A DNA stretch of 64,000 nt from Neoconidiobolus thromboides FSU 785. Taxonomy: Eukaryota; Entomophthoromycota; Entomophthoromycetes; Entomophthorales; Neoconidiobolaceae. A program made the position numbers and the translations under genes. Where the stretch lies: contig MU626272.1 of the NCBI GenBank assembly GCA_025603075.1, positions 62,001 through 126,000 of the forward strand, read 5' to 3'. Positions 33,547-45,172 of this stretch are shown here, piece after piece (positions within the stretch are counted from its first letter, which is position 1; every line of letters starts with the position of its first letter). The notes below the pieces were generated by a model. It did not search any database, was not told the origin of the DNA, and saw only the letters and a program-made list of their open reading frames with translations.

Positions 33547-33824
33547 TTTTCGTAGTTTTCAAAATGGTTAAAAAGTTAATACATTTTAAATATGCACCCA
33601 CTTTAGTTGACACTGTAGCTAAATGATTGTAAAATAGATTTATAAAAATCACAGTGATATTTAAAGTGATAAGCTAGAATAGCATTGAAGATAACCTTTT
33701 TACTTAGCAGAAATAGTAACTTCTTGTAAACTATAATAATAGATCTTTGATAACACATTTGAAAAGTGTCAATTATTTTCTATTTCATTTTATTAAAAAT
33801 ATACTACAAAAAAATTTAGTGTCC

Positions 33825-34769
33825 TTAAGAACTAACTGGAAGGATTCTTTCCGCTTCATTAGAACTATACTCGACATCATGATATCCACTTCTGCTCCTG
33901 GCAATACAAAATCGAACATTTGAATACAAAGAGGCAAAGGAAGTTAAGAGCACAGCTACCATAACTAAAATTGAAGCAATATAAAGTTGAAACTGAGGTG
34001 GATGATGGCTATAATTGGGTTGATAAGGGGAGTTTTTGATTGCCAAAAAAGCAAGGATCCAAGATAAGCTTAATCCAGCAGCTACATCAGACTGGTGGTG
34101 CACTAAATAAACAATAATACCCCCAAGGACATAGATACATAAACTTGCAAATAGGTAGGATATATGATTTGGTGCCACATTAAAACAAGAGAAAGTATCC
34201 ATTATACTGGCAAATAAAATCCAAGTAAAATAAATAGATTGCCAGACTTTACCAAACCAAAAATTTAAATATAGGTGATGGGAGCTATTGGTGCGTTGGA
34301 TAATATCCAACTTAAGTATAGTGGTCGTAGAGGTATAGGATAAATAAAGGGAAGTTAATAAACCGTATATGAATATAAGGCGTATTGGTTTGTATTGAGC
34401 GTAATCTTCAGAAGAAGTAAAATTCGTGACTAAGACCCAGCCCGAGTTACAAAGACATTGAATCGGAAAATAAGGCGATATTGCTTTATTTATATAGTTT
34501 AAGTTGTAAGTGAATGGGAATAGTTGGTATACAATAAATAACAACAAGAGTAAATAGATTAAACCCCAAAGCCCAAAAGCAGCAGGGTTTGGTACTAAGA
34601 TTGAGTGTTTTGAATTTGTTAGGATATTGGATATAGTTGGATTTTTTGCCAAGTTGAACCAGCCTGAGTTAACAAGAATTTGAAGTACAAAGCATAATAA
34701 ATTAAATAAGCGAAAGTATATCGCCATTTTTTTGTAAAATCGTATGAGAAAATTTACTTTTTGTAACAA
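33825..34769 (-). CDS. TspO/MBR-related multi-pass membrane protein
   Basis: An intronless 314-aa frame with about eight hydrophobic segments. The block NPAAFGLWGLIYLLLLLFIV followed by YQLF, then PIQCLCNSGWVLVTNF, and later GKVWQSIYFTWILFASIMDT, matches the long tryptophan-rich sensory protein branch related to TspO. In that branch the signature is an aromatic-rich FxIWGLIYLLL segment and a later asparagine-tryptophan segment. The N-terminus may act as a signal anchor. The C-terminus (SRSGYHDVEYSSNEAERI) is hydrophilic. Bacterial and mitochondrial TspO bind porphyrins and sterols; whether this branch does is unknown. Family call is moderately sure, function open. Confidence 0.6.
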   Translation of the reverse strand: MLQKVNFLIRFYKKMAIYFRLFNLLCFVLQILVNSGWFNLAKNPTISNILTNSKHSILVPNPAAFGLWGLIYLLLLLFIVYQLFPFTYNLNYINKAISPYFPIQCLCNSGWVLVTNFTSSEDYAQYKPIRLIFIYGLLTSLYLSYTSTTTILKLDIIQRTNSSHHLYLNFWFGKVWQSIYFTWILFASIMDTFSCFNVAPNHISYLFASLCIYVLGGIIVYLVHHQSDVAAGLSLSWILAFLAIKNSPYQPNYSHHPPQFQLYIASILVMVAVLLTSFASLYSNVRFCIARSRSGYHDVEYSSNEAERILPVSS

Positions 34770-35238
34770 AAAGAAAGGTTGATTTAAATGTTTGCGATAT
34801 AAATCTTTAATTACGTTTTAAAATTTAAGAAAACTAGCTGGTTTTACTTTTACCTTTTATAGTTCCATTTTACTATTTAGAGGCTACTTACTTGATTGGT
34901 GCCATTATATCTTTAAGTTCCTAATTTATAATTAGGCTTAATTTTAACTTTTACAATAAAAAAGGGTAATGTAATTTATGACTATAACTGAAATTTTATA
35001 GTTTTAACATGTTAATTTGAGTCACAAGATGATATAGTGATTGTGTTTTGAACTTGTTTTTGCTTCATTTTAGGTTATTTTTTATAATATTTTTATTTAA
35101 TAAACCTTGTATTATAATATGCTTTTATTCATATTTATCAAATATAGTAAAAAATTTATTTTAAGTAGTCTTCATTGACAATAAAATAACGGCTATTTAA
35201 AAATGATCATGCTTTAATTTTTGACTATATTAATTATA
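34770..35238. other. Intergenic, no feature recognised
   Basis: AT-rich spacer between two minus-strand genes; presumed terminator of the downstream peptidase's neighbour and promoter of the TspO-related gene. Confidence 0.5.
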
Positions 35239-36961
35239 TTAAGAAGGTGGTGGGGTGACTATCTTTTTAGGCAATGTTTCTTTAAGCTCTGCAATAGCAT
35301 AGATATAACTAGCTGCTGCTGCAGAACAACGATTAAGTTCAGAAGGGTTTAAAGCTTCCATGCGATCCCCCTTAGTATGATGGTAAACAAAATACCCAGA
35401 ATTATGATAATCTGGTGAATCTGGTTTAATATTAAAGATATGATCTGTAGTAGTAATACCAGCACATGGTATGCCACTTTCGCATAATGGGTCAACATCG
35501 GTAGTACCATTAGCACCTTCAAGGACATTACCAAAGGTAGTGTGATTTAATAATTCAGATCCGATTTGCTTTAGAATAGCACGAGCTTCTGGGAGACCAT
35601 CAAAGCCTAAACCATATGGCGAGAAAGTACCATAATCTGATTCAAATGCCAGTATATGATCTTCAAGTTTGTTCTTATTTCTCTCAAAATAATCAAGGCC
35701 ACCAGCAGATCCAGCTTCTTCATTTGTCCAAAAGATAGCACGGATAGTACGACGTGGCCTTTGAGGAAGTTTAGCTATTTGTCTTAATGCTTCCCATGCA
35801 ATGAAAGCACCAGCTCCATCATCTAAAGCTCCAACACCGACATCCCATGAATCAATATGGCCACTTAAAATTAAAACTTCATTTGGCTTTTCTCTACCTT
35901 TGATTTCAGCAATAACATTACGAATAATAGCTTTGTTTTTTCTGGTACAAGCTTTCATTTTCAATGTGACTACGGGTGGTTTGAAAATGGCTTTATTTTC
36001 AGTAGTGGCAGTTTTGGCTCTTTTTTCGAGCCTAACCAAGTATTCAGCATCTTCTACAGTGACAGATGCACCAGGAATTTTAGAGCGAGACATAGCTCCA
36101 GTATGAGGAGTATTAAGTGAGAAAGGAGTTACTGAGCGAACTAAAGCAGCAATTGCACCTAAAGGAAATCAATATTAATAAATGTGTGTTTTTAATCAAA
36201 AATTGAGTTACCATAAGGTTCAGAAGTTACAGCACACTTTTGACGGGCAGTCGAACCTTTACCATAACTAGTCCAACGAAAGTTACATAATACAATTTTA
36301 TTTCTTAATCCCCCTTTTTCTCCTACTTCTTTAAGCTCTTCCCAAGAGCTGATTGAAACTACCTCCCCAGTGATCCCCTTTTCCGGTGTACCAACTGAAC
36401 GTCCCAAACCAAGAATTTCCAACTTTACATCCCCTCTAGTAGGTGTGTGTAAAATTAAACTTTCTTCTCCACGTACCCAATAATCAGCCTAAAATTTAAT
36501 GTCAATTTATTATAACCAATATTTAAACTAGGGGCTTACTTTTGTTGGCTCTGTATGTACGTCAATGCCATCTTGTTTCAGATTCTTAACAATCCATTTA
36601 ATAGAATCTTCAAGTCCTTTTGAGCCAGTAATACGATGACCATAAAGATCTGTCATTTCTGCTAAACGATCCCATATAAAACTAAACAAGAAAAGTTGAG
36701 TATTTTCTATTATGGCTGAATAAAATAAGCTTACGTTGAGTTATTATCTAAAGCTTTCACTAAGGTATGTACATTTGGCTTAAGATAAGATAAATCTAAC
36801 TTGGCTTGGTCTTGATTTATAATTTGAGAATGGGTTGAAGTTAACAAAGACAATGTCAAACTTAACCAGGTTAGATTTAAGTTAGAGATCATAATGATGA
36901 TTAAGAGTAAAAATATGAAGTTATAAAAAATTGTAAACCACACTTTTATATTTGAAGACAT
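35239..36961 (-). CDS. Secreted M28 metallopeptidase, carboxypeptidase Q-like (paralogue 2)
   Basis: Four exons (36961-36735, 36681-36540, 36488-36212, 36158-35239) give 521 aa in phase. The N-terminus contains a hydrophobic run (NFIFLLLIIIMISNLNLTWL). A downstream Met at 36892 would leave a more typical signal peptide. Blocks: RLAEMTDLYGHRITGSKGLE, RGEESLILHTPTRGDVKLEI, LSGHIDSWDVGVGALDDGAG, FWTNEEAGSAGG, AFESDYGTF and YFVYHHTKGDRMEALNPSEL. All zinc ligands and the catalytic Glu are present. Compared with the copy at 4027 it keeps a TDHIFNIKPDSPDYHNSG segment that copy 1 has shortened to about half. Probable extracellular or vacuolar peptidase. Confidence 0.9.
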
Positions 36962-38233
36962 TGATTTTTGTTTTTATATTGTTTTAAAAAGTGATTTTTT
37001 TAAATGAAGTACAAGAATTACGCCATTTTTAAATCTTCTGACAAATTAAGTGTAGTTGATAGCATTTCATAGGTTTATTTGTAATCATACAAAATTTATT
37101 CAAATTATTTGCTTTTATAGAAATTTCAAAATTTTGAATTTTGTGGTTGATATTTATCTAAGTTTACTATGGCTCAAAGACATAATAAAATCTAATAACA
37201 CATGAGATACATAATTTCATTCTATCAAGCATTAGATTGCCTTAGAGTATAGAAACTTTAAAAATTTAAAAAGTTATTTGCTTTTAGTTCGAATAGCTTA
37301 AGAATTTCTACGATACTTTTAAATGATCTGAAAATAGTATCCACAAGAACTTTGTGATGATTTTTCTAGTTATATTAAATTTCACCTAAATTCTCAAAAG
37401 TTAGGACCCCAATATTTGCCGTAAATAAAATGTTATTATAACATACAAATATAAACAATATAACGTGTTGTGAAATATGTAACTTTAGTATAACAATAGC
37501 CTTTTCCTTTTCTTTTGGTTTTTATGGCCTTTATGTATTAATTTTTATAAAGCAAGTCTAGGTATTGATTTGAAAATTAGGATATGCGAATGTATTTTTA
37601 TGTTTAAGAATTTTACTAACAAATTTTCCGCTCAAACAGCGCTTGAAAGGTGGAAAAAGTAATGAAATCAAAAAAATCATCCCCATATACGGAATATTTA
37701 TTATTTTAATATCAGAAATAATGATATATTGTTAATGAATAGGAAGTTCAGTATCTGATTAAACCATTTAAGCCAAGATTTCGTAATAAACTTGAACTTT
37801 TTCGCTAAGGTTATTCTTTGATTTTTCTTAATTCCTGATGGAATAGCTTTTTATTTAGCCACTTTGTCCGTTTTTTCTACAACACAAAAATGTTAAACAT
37901 TAGTTAAACACTGGGACAAGATAAAACTTATGCTGGTCTTACTCTGATTAAACGTTTGAGCTCTAAAACAGTTGGTAAGCGTAGAATCTTTTGAGATTTT
38001 AAAAAAGTTGAATTTTATTATGTTAAAATATAAAGGTTGTATTTAAAGACATTGTTTTATTATTGTTTAATAGTGTTTCCTTAAAGATTTAGTATGCTGC
38101 TTTTCATCTTAATTTCATCATCTTATTTTTATATAGTTGTAGTAATTTGAAAGCATTTAAATAAAAAAAGAACAAGACTTTAATACAGCTATTTATTTAT
38201 TAATTTGGCAATAAATTTCTATCCAAAACAGTT
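36962..38233. other. Intergenic, one MITE-like copy
   Basis: About 1.3 kb, with a TIR element at 37582-37688. No coding sequence was recognised. Confidence 0.55.
37582..37688 (+). mobile_element. MITE-like TIR element, copy 14
   Basis: Starts ATATGCGAATGT and ends TCATCCCCATAT; the core CGCTCAAACAGCGCTTGAAA is conserved. Confidence 0.73.
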
Positions 38234-39751
38234 CTATTTATTTTCGTTTTCGTTTTCATCACTATCTTCATTCAAATCCGCTTCTAAACCTTCAATAACA
38301 TGTTCAAATCTCTCTGGCAATAAGTCCTCACAATTTAATTGCTTGTAGGCTTTTACTGCTTCTACTGCTTCCATATGATATTCATTAGCTTGTTTTTCAT
38401 CAGCACTCAAATTACCGAGGTTGATGTAAACTTCAATCAGCTTTAAAAACTCGTATTAATACACATAAGAAAAAATGTTAATGACTTACAAAAGTATAAA
38501 TTTGAGCCAAGGATTGATCGTTATATGACTCATCTTGTTTAACTCTTTCGATACTCTTTTTCAACAATTCGAGTGCTATAAAAGAGTAAGTAAAATTATT
38601 AATAAAATATTCAATCATACCTTGGCTTAAGTTCTCCATTGCAACATTGTTATTCATCTCTGCTTTTAAATCTGGATCATATTCCTCGTCATCTTCTTCC
38701 TCATCTTCTTCCTCATCTTCATCTTCATCTTCATTAGATAATTTTTCCAAATACAAGTTAGTCATAGAAATCAAACAGTTGGAAACACCTAAGCTAGCTT
38801 CCATATCATTTTCACCGACTAGAATATTAATTATGTATAAAAAAAGTTTTTAAAAAATTACTTCTTAAAATTTGTTCATATTTTTCTTTAGCCCATAAAT
38901 TCCATTTTTTACGAGGAAGCCAAAAATCTTGACTATCACCATAGTCTTGTATAAACTCAATACTATTCTTATAATCGTTTATCAAATTGCTAAATTGTCC
39001 TTCTTGATTACTTAATATTTTTTCATAATCTTTACTTAATAAATCTAATAACGAAATGGCTTCACCAATATATGCACTTTCATCCAGCTTGTCGTTTGAG
39101 TTTTCACCCTCATTTTTTTCATCTTCTTCATCTTCAATTTCCATCTCTTCTTTTGATTTAAGTATTATCCTAGCCTTTGTTATATTAATTACTAAACTTT
39201 TAAATTCTGAAATCCTTACCTTTGATAGCAATATTTTAATATGTGTTAAATGAGCTTCATATTTTATATCATCTTTTTCAGTCAGAACCTCTTTACATCT
39301 ATTTATTTTTTCTTCTGCCAAAGTAAGGAACTCCAACTCTTCTGGTTGATCTTGGTACTCCATTGAAGAAAAATGATACAAGGCACAAGCTAAAGCTAAA
39401 TAAAAAGTAGCATCGAAACGTTGTGGTTCTGTCTCGTTAAATTCATGTAATAGCTTATCAGCTTCATTAATAGTAATTTTTATCAAATCTAAAGCTCTTG
39501 CATCATTTTCACCTATAAATTTATCAATTAGCAAGTTATTTCGTTGGGTTCTAGTTCATACCTATGTTTTCTAATGCTGATGCTAAATAGTATGCAATCT
39601 GTTCTTGTTCCGTTACTTCCTCTTGCATTGGAACTAAAACTTCTTCTCCGTTTGAATCCTCTGTTTTGCGCATCCTTTTTTGTTCTGGAGAGTTTTCTTC
39701 CCCTTCTCGCTTTTCTAATTTTGAGGCTATGTCGCTGTTGGATCCACTCAT
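38234..39751 (-). CDS. ETT1: Ett1-like TPR protein (enhancer of translation termination)
   Basis: A gene of about five exons on the minus strand starting MSGSNSDIASKLEKREGEEN and ending in an acidic ESDENENENK-like tail. After splicing, EQIAYYLASALENIGENDAR leads into helical repeats (RFDATFYLALACALYHFSSM, LTLAEEKINRCKEVLTEKDD, GEAISLLDLLSKDYEKILSN). An acidic run follows (NEDEDEDEEEDEEEDDEEYD) and then a TPR-like end, ALELLKKSIERVKQD, LIEVYINLGNLSADE, LLPERFEHVIEGLE. The layout (acidic interruption, then ALExLxKA...YxxLGNL) is that of fungal Ett1, a nuclear protein linked to stop-codon read-through. Similarity is spread out, so the family call is moderate. Confidence 0.62.
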
Positions 39752-40699
39752 TATTAAGAATTCAAATTCAAATGAAAGAAGTGGTTTTTGATTTTTAGGA
39801 AATTATATTATAATAAATTGCACAACTTTTGAGTTGTCTAGAAGTAAATTTTTGGTTCTAACTTCCCATTCCAAGCTAATTTTTATTTCTCATGTTGAAA
39901 AATATATATTAAAAAATCTATGAATTAATAAATTTGATGAATTAAATAAAAAGATAATTATCTATCTTTATAATCATTGATACTTATATCTAAGCTATTA
40001 TCGCTTTATATGACTTAATACAACAATCTAATTTGGAGTTATCAATAAGTATTAGTAAAGTAGAATAAAATATATATAATTATATTAGAGTAAAATTTCC
40101 TGTCAAATATTATTAATAAATATTGAGCTATTCTTTTATTAAAAGTTGACTATTAGTATTAAAATTATAGCTTTGTAGCTTATTAAATTTTTTAGTGATT
40201 AATATTAGAAGATTAATTTTTATCAATATTTATTTAAAAAAGCTAAAACACTATAACGAAAAATAAAATGAATAGCTACAATACACTTTATTTCAAATAC
40301 AAAAATTTGTATAAAGCGTTATATTATGATAGGTTTTTAGTATTATTGTATTATTGCGCTTTAGATAGATATGGGGATGTTTTTTCGTGTTTAAGAATTT
40401 TATTAACAATCTTTCCACTCAAATAGCGCTTAAAAATGGAAAAATAATGAAATCAAAAAAAACATCCCCATGTCTCCAATCAAAAATAACAAAAATATAA
40501 GCTCAAATACATAATTTTTAACATATCAACTATTGCATGAAATAGTTAGGTACGAATCCAATATAGTACTTTAAACAATTGATTTAACTTTGAGAATACG
40601 CTATTATTTATGAGTACTTTGGATAAATCAGCATCAATAAATGGCAACTCCTTTAAATTTTATATTCCATTAAAAGTTACTATATAATAATCTTGATAA
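39752..40699. other. Intergenic, one MITE-like copy
   Basis: AT-rich, with a TIR element at 40370-40472. Nothing else was recognised. Confidence 0.5.
40370..40472 (+). mobile_element. MITE-like TIR element, copy 15
   Basis: Near-perfect ends ATATGGGGATGTTTTTT and AAAAAACATCCCCAT; core CACTCAAATAGCGCTTAAAA. One of the best-preserved copies. Confidence 0.8.
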
Positions 40700-41438
40700 T
40701 GAAGTAACTCAAGTTTTGCATAATGTCTAACTTTATACATATCTCAGTACATTTACAATTTAGATAATTAATAGCCAATTTCTTCAATTCAAAAACTTGT
40801 TTATTTAAGAAATGACTAAACTCTTTATATTAGTATATATATTAGTTAGCCCAAGCGCCTTTAAATTGTCAAACTTATCTAATAACTTTTGAAAATATGA
40901 TACTTCCATATCATGATTAAATTAACTACTAAAGAACTAATAGTTAATGGTAAAATTGGTATTATTGAAGTTTTGAAATAACTATTTAGTATTTAGAAGT
41001 ATATAGCGTAAGTTTTTAAACAACTTCAGCACAAATCTGATTCTCACTTATATATCCTTCAACCGGCATACCATTAGCACTACTAAGATAATAAACGCCT
41101 ATCAATGAAATATTTAAATCATGTTTATTTTTTAAATAGTTATCCAAGTGAATATGTGATTCAACACTATTTAGATATAAAGAAGAATCGATCGGCAAAT
41201 TTTTATATATTTTGAGATTTAAATACTTGATATAATGCCCATATTTTTTATAAATCTAGCACTGGCTTTATTATAAGAAAAAGGCTGCCTTGGAGCCATG
41301 TTTTCCCATAATACCGTTATTATTATTTTTTCCATTTTTTACAACATAGAAGCTGGCTTTACTTTTGTCTGATAAATGATGTAATACATGTTTAACTACA
41401 ATCTTTCCAGGGTTCTCTAGTTTAAATAAACTCTCCAT
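40700..41438 (-). pseudogene. Decayed F-box/LRR gene
   Basis: Read on the minus strand from ATG at 41438: MESLFKLENPGKIVVKHVLH then HLSDKSKASFYVVKNGK. This is an F-box-like start, soon broken by stops. It resumes with KYGHYIKYLNLKIYKNLPID and VESHIHLDNYLKNKHDLN, which parallels HGYYIKRLNLKMCANLLADI and LYMHLNNYLNNKHNLKN in the pseudogene at 61.4-63.4 kb. LRR-like scraps (LDKFDNLKALGLTNI) follow, with many stops. Clearly a dead member of a family that also has an intact-looking member at 52458-53231. Confidence 0.65.
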
Positions 41439-41898
41439 TTTTAGATCAAATAAATTACAGAATAAAGTAAAAGATAAAAAAGCTCTGCCTCATATTCAAA
41501 TTAAATACCATTTTTAATAACCAAAACAAAAAATAATGTTATTTGTTGAGTTGAGTTGAGTTGAGGTTAGTGATATTGTTTTAAAAGATTTCCTGTTTTT
41601 ATAAATTTTATACTTAAAAGCAGAGAGAATTTTTGTTAAAAAGTTTCAATGAAAATAGTAAGTACACAATTAGTAATTATCTTTTTTATAGCTATGAAGG
41701 ACCATTTAGTTTATATTCGTTAATTTATAAAAGGTTAGTAAGTGCTCAAAAGTTTAAAATTTTAGAGAAAACCTGCAAAAGCAAGAGAAAAAAATATCAC
41801 TTCTACCCACAACGCTGGCTTCTCCTTACCTTAAAATCTTTACGTCCTAATTGTTCACCATTATCTTTAAACAAACAGCATAGGCTCTCTAAAACTTA

Positions 41899-42012
41899 TC
41901 ACACAATTAGCTTCTTTTTATCCGAACTTAAAGCATCATAGTTATCTTCTAATACTCTCCTCTCCGAAGACCTGTCCCTTTTAATTTTTCTCCGGGTCTT
42001 TTTTGATTTCAT
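41899..42012 (-). CDS. Possible small basic protein or first exon of one
   Basis: ATG at 42012 opens MKSKKTRRKIKRDRSSERRV and then LEDNYDALSSDKKKLIV before a stop at 41899. Composition (Lys/Arg-rich start, then a mixed helix) looks like a real nuclear protein more than chance in such AT-rich DNA. A second open piece, NGEQLGRKDFK, lies just downstream before a GTAAGG donor, but I could not join them in phase with a canonical intron. Unrecognised. Confidence 0.33.
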   Translation of the reverse strand: MKSKKTRRKIKRDRSSERRVLEDNYDALSSDKKKLIV

Positions 42013-42583
42013 TTAATTTTTAATAAAGTCACAACACTCAACAGTATTGGATTTAAAAAATATTTTATACAAATATTCTTTTTAAATTTTTTAAAACTAG
42101 TTAGCTTTACTATTTAAAGATTTTTTCATAACACATTTATTTTGCACACATTTTTATTCCAAAAATAATTTTATACTTTAATTGATTTTTTATTATCAAA
42201 CTATTTTGCTTTAAATAAATGCTTAATATTTAATATATCAAATTAATGTATTTAATATAATATTAATAATTATATTAATATTAGCTAATTATTTATAGAT
42301 TTAATTATTTATAAAGCCAAAAAAATTAATTAAAAATTGAGTTGAGTACGCTTTAACAACGGTCAATAAATTACAATTTTAATAAATTGATGGCAGGTTT
42401 CAATAAATTAAAAAGAGGAAGTTGACTAGTGACTAAATTGAAAATTTGGCTTACCGAAAATTATTTTTTATGTCAAACAATCTCAATCGTTTATAAAAAT
42501 TCAATAATAAAAGCAATCAAAATTTATTTTATATTGATAATTTTATTTTTTCTGATTATAATTTATTTTTCTATTTTATTAAA
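42013..42583. other. Intergenic, no feature recognised
   Basis: Very AT-rich spacer upstream of the SH3 membrane protein; presumed promoter. Confidence 0.45.
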
Positions 42584-43621
42584 TTGATGTTGATACATAC
42601 ATTATTCTCCGGATCATTATATTTACTTTCTGTACTCCTACTCTTCAATATTCAATTGATTGTGTGTGAGAACGTTGATATCCCAATTGTAGATGTAAAA
42701 GAATGCTCCTTAGTATATAAATATAAAGATGTACATATAATGGGATGTACAGATATGGACAGTGAAGGCTTACCATGGTGTATGCTAAAGAATAGTAAAA
42801 GTAAGCAAACATGGGGATATTGCGATATGAATAGTATAACTGCATATTTTGGAGATGACAATGGTATCAAAAAAGATTGTGATGTGTCTAGTCATATTAA
42901 TGACACAAAATATTTAGTTTATGGTTGCTACTCTAAAGATAATAAGAATTATCAATGTAAGTCCAATGATAAGCCGATCTCATGTTTAATCAAATTAAAT
43001 GATAAGGACTATAAGAGACCTAATGTTAATGCTACAAGTACGGGTACTGTGAATGTTAAGAATAATAAAGGTCCAGATTCCAATTCAATTGAAAAAATAG
43101 AAAATGAAGACTCCAATTCCTTACAAGTTATTTTAATATTATCTATTCTAGGTAGTATTGGACTCATATCGGTTATAGTATTATTTTTCATGGCAAGGAA
43201 AAGAAACCAAAAAGCAAAGAAAGAATTACAAGAATTAAATAATAACATGCATCCTAATGATCAACATTCAAATAAATTAGAGAAATTGAGTTCAATTTCT
43301 ACTTTGATAAACCATAACAATATTATTCCCGCTACAAATGACAACAAACAATATAAGGAATTGATGGTTATATCCACGTATAAACCAACCTTATCCGATG
43401 AACTGATAATAAAACCTGGTGATAAAGTTGTTGTTTATAAGGAATATGATGATGGTTGGTGTCAAGGTGCTAACTTAACTAGGGGTGGTGTCAAAGGTGT
43501 CTTCCCAAAACATTGTGTCGAACCGTTATCAGATTCTTCTTTATCTTCAAATAAGTATAAGGTCACTAAAAGATGCTCGTCAAATATTTATAACTCTCTA
43601 CCTAAATCTGCCAATATTTAA
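42584..43621 (+). CDS. Type I membrane protein: Cys-rich FN2-like ectodomain, TM segment, cytosolic SH3
   Basis: An intronless 345-aa frame. Signal peptide: MMLIHTLFSGSLYLLSVLLL and following. The ectodomain (about residues 28-140) is Cys-rich. MGCTDMDSEGLPWCMLKNSK followed by QTWGYCDMN has the C-x-WC-x-WGYC layout of fibronectin type II modules. A single membrane span follows (VILILSILGSIGLISVIVLF), then a basic stop-transfer (MARKRNQKAKK). The C-terminal part contains an SH3 domain (LMVISTYKPTLSDELIIKPG, DKVVVYKEYDDGWCQGANLT, GVKGVFPKHCVEPL). This layout suggests a surface sensor or adhesion protein passing signals to Pro-rich cytosolic partners, in the manner of fungal Sho1/Fus1-type proteins, though it is not orthologous to either. 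Confidence 0.75.
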   Translation: MMLIHTLFSGSLYLLSVLLLFNIQLIVCENVDIPIVDVKECSLVYKYKDVHIMGCTDMDSEGLPWCMLKNSKSKQTWGYCDMNSITAYFGDDNGIKKDCDVSSHINDTKYLVYGCYSKDNKNYQCKSNDKPISCLIKLNDKDYKRPNVNATSTGTVNVKNNKGPDSNSIEKIENEDSNSLQVILILSILGSIGLISVIVLFFMARKRNQKAKKELQELNNNMHPNDQHSNKLEKLSSISTLINHNNIIPATNDNKQYKELMVISTYKPTLSDELIIKPGDKVVVYKEYDDGWCQGANLTRGGVKGVFPKHCVEPLSDSSLSSNKYKVTKRCSSNIYNSLPKSANI

Positions 43622-43822
43622 CTATTCAATATATCACTTTTATATTATTATAAATAAACTATTATTATTTTGATTTGATAAAATTTTAATATTTATACGA
43701 TATATTACAGTTGTACTTTATTTTAAAAAAACAAAGGTTGGAGGTAATAGCAAGAGAAAGAATCAGATACAGGAAATTACGAGAAAAGGGTATTAATAGA
43801 AGGAGAATAAAGCTATTTAATT

Positions 43823-45172
43823 TTATGGTCCTGAAGCTAAATTAGAAATAAAGATTAGTATAAAAAAACATTATATAAAATTAACTTACAATAGAAGTAA
43901 TATTTCTCCCAAAGTGGAATATAATCCTTTAACATGCCTGCGAAGAAGGAAATAAGGAACCTATTGGATGCAAAGTCACTAAATTTGAGCATAAAGATCC
44001 TAAAAAAATTAATATAATGGTTGATAAATTAAATTAAATACTATACTTTGTATAAAGTGCAAAGAAGGGTGATTTCAAAAGGTAATATAATAAAGCATAT
44101 TTTCTTCTCTTTCTTTCTTCAATTTCTAAACTTGATAAATCCTCTTCACCAATTACATCCTTGTTATATTGCTCTTTGAGTTGGAAGCTAATGATTTCTA
44201 AACCCAATGATAATAGCCATGGTTTCCATGATTTATGACCAAATTTATGTAGCATACAAACTAGAAGGATAAATAAAATAATTGAATGTTTATATTGGTC
44301 TTACCATAAATAAAAGGTCTAATAATGTATAACCATTCAGCATATTTGCCAAACGAAAATAGCTTAGAAACTAAACTTTCACTTTTTCTAGCACTGTCCT
44401 TATTTAATACTTTAGATATTAAAAATCCATTGATATTACTTTCTCTAGTTATTGAAGTAATATTTTTATGTTTATATCCTGTTCTTTTTCCTTCCCATAA
44501 CCCTTTATCCGTTGCTTTAGCATTCTCATTTTCATTAGCCATTCTATCTCTTTCTGGGTGTGCAGAAGCTAATAAGGTACGATTTTTGCTTAATTTAAAC
44601 AAAGCTAATTTCAATAACATTCTATGCTCAAAATTTAGATTAGATTATTAAAAAAAAAGAAGTTTACTTGATCAGCTCGATTAATGAAATAAGCTTATAC
44701 TTTCCTTTTTGACCATATCTTTTGATATATAGCATTTCCATCAAAACCTCAGTATATTCTATTAAACTTAACGCATAAGCAAATTGCTTATATAAGTTTG
44801 AAGTTTGAATTAAACTTCTTGTATATCTATTAAATACATTTTTATCATCTCTTTCCGTTTCGTTGTTTTTTGAGTTATCTAATATCTTATCATGGTATAA
44901 GCCAACTAAGTTTAGAAGCGAATATACTGTAATGTTTATATTAGTTCAAATGTTAATGTTTTATAATTCTTTAATTTGACTTACAAGCTTCTGAAGGCAA
45001 CTCTGCATCACTAAATCTACCTTTAAATATCGAATTTTAGTATACAATTGTCCTTTGTCTTTTAATTTATTAGCTTACCAGGTAATATATAAGTTAAAGT
45101 TCTTAACCCATTTTCAATAGCGTTAACCTGTGACTTGTTGGATAAGATAAAAGTTTCATAACGTTCAAACAT
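43823..45172 (-). CDS. PEX16: Peroxin-16
   Basis: A gene of about seven exons starting MFERYETFILSNKSQVNAIE. Signature pieces: ENGLRTLTYILPGRFSDAEL followed by PSEALYSLLNLVGLYHDKIL, then LIEYTEVLMEMLYIKRYGQK, MLLKLALFKLSKNRTLLAS, WEGKRTGYKHKN, WLYIIRPFIYG and KSWKPWLLSLGLEIISFQL. Next come IEERKRRKYALLYYLLKSPF and FALYTK, and after splicing KIFMLKFSDFASNRF and LKDYIPLWEKYYFYSSGP. PEX16 is an integral peroxisomal/ER membrane protein that recruits PEX3 and other peroxisomal membrane proteins. It is absent from budding yeasts, so its presence argues for a filamentous or early-diverging fungus. The last exon is tiny (SGP-stop), set by a GTAAGT intron. Confidence 0.87.

Larger units (their letters stand above)
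32125..33824. other. Intergenic with two MITE-like copies and a microsatellite
   Basis: About 1.7 kb. Repeats at 32953-33053 and 33442-33546, and an (ATTTTT)n tract at 33087-33126. No coding sequence was recognised. Confidence 0.55.

Noticed and set aside
38647-39253. Ser-rich plus-strand frames
   Set aside because: Complement of acidic (GAA/GAT-rich) stretches of the Ett1-like gene.
41633-41941. 102-aa plus-strand frame
   Set aside because: No family features, and it overlaps a better-looking minus-strand frame at 41899-42012.
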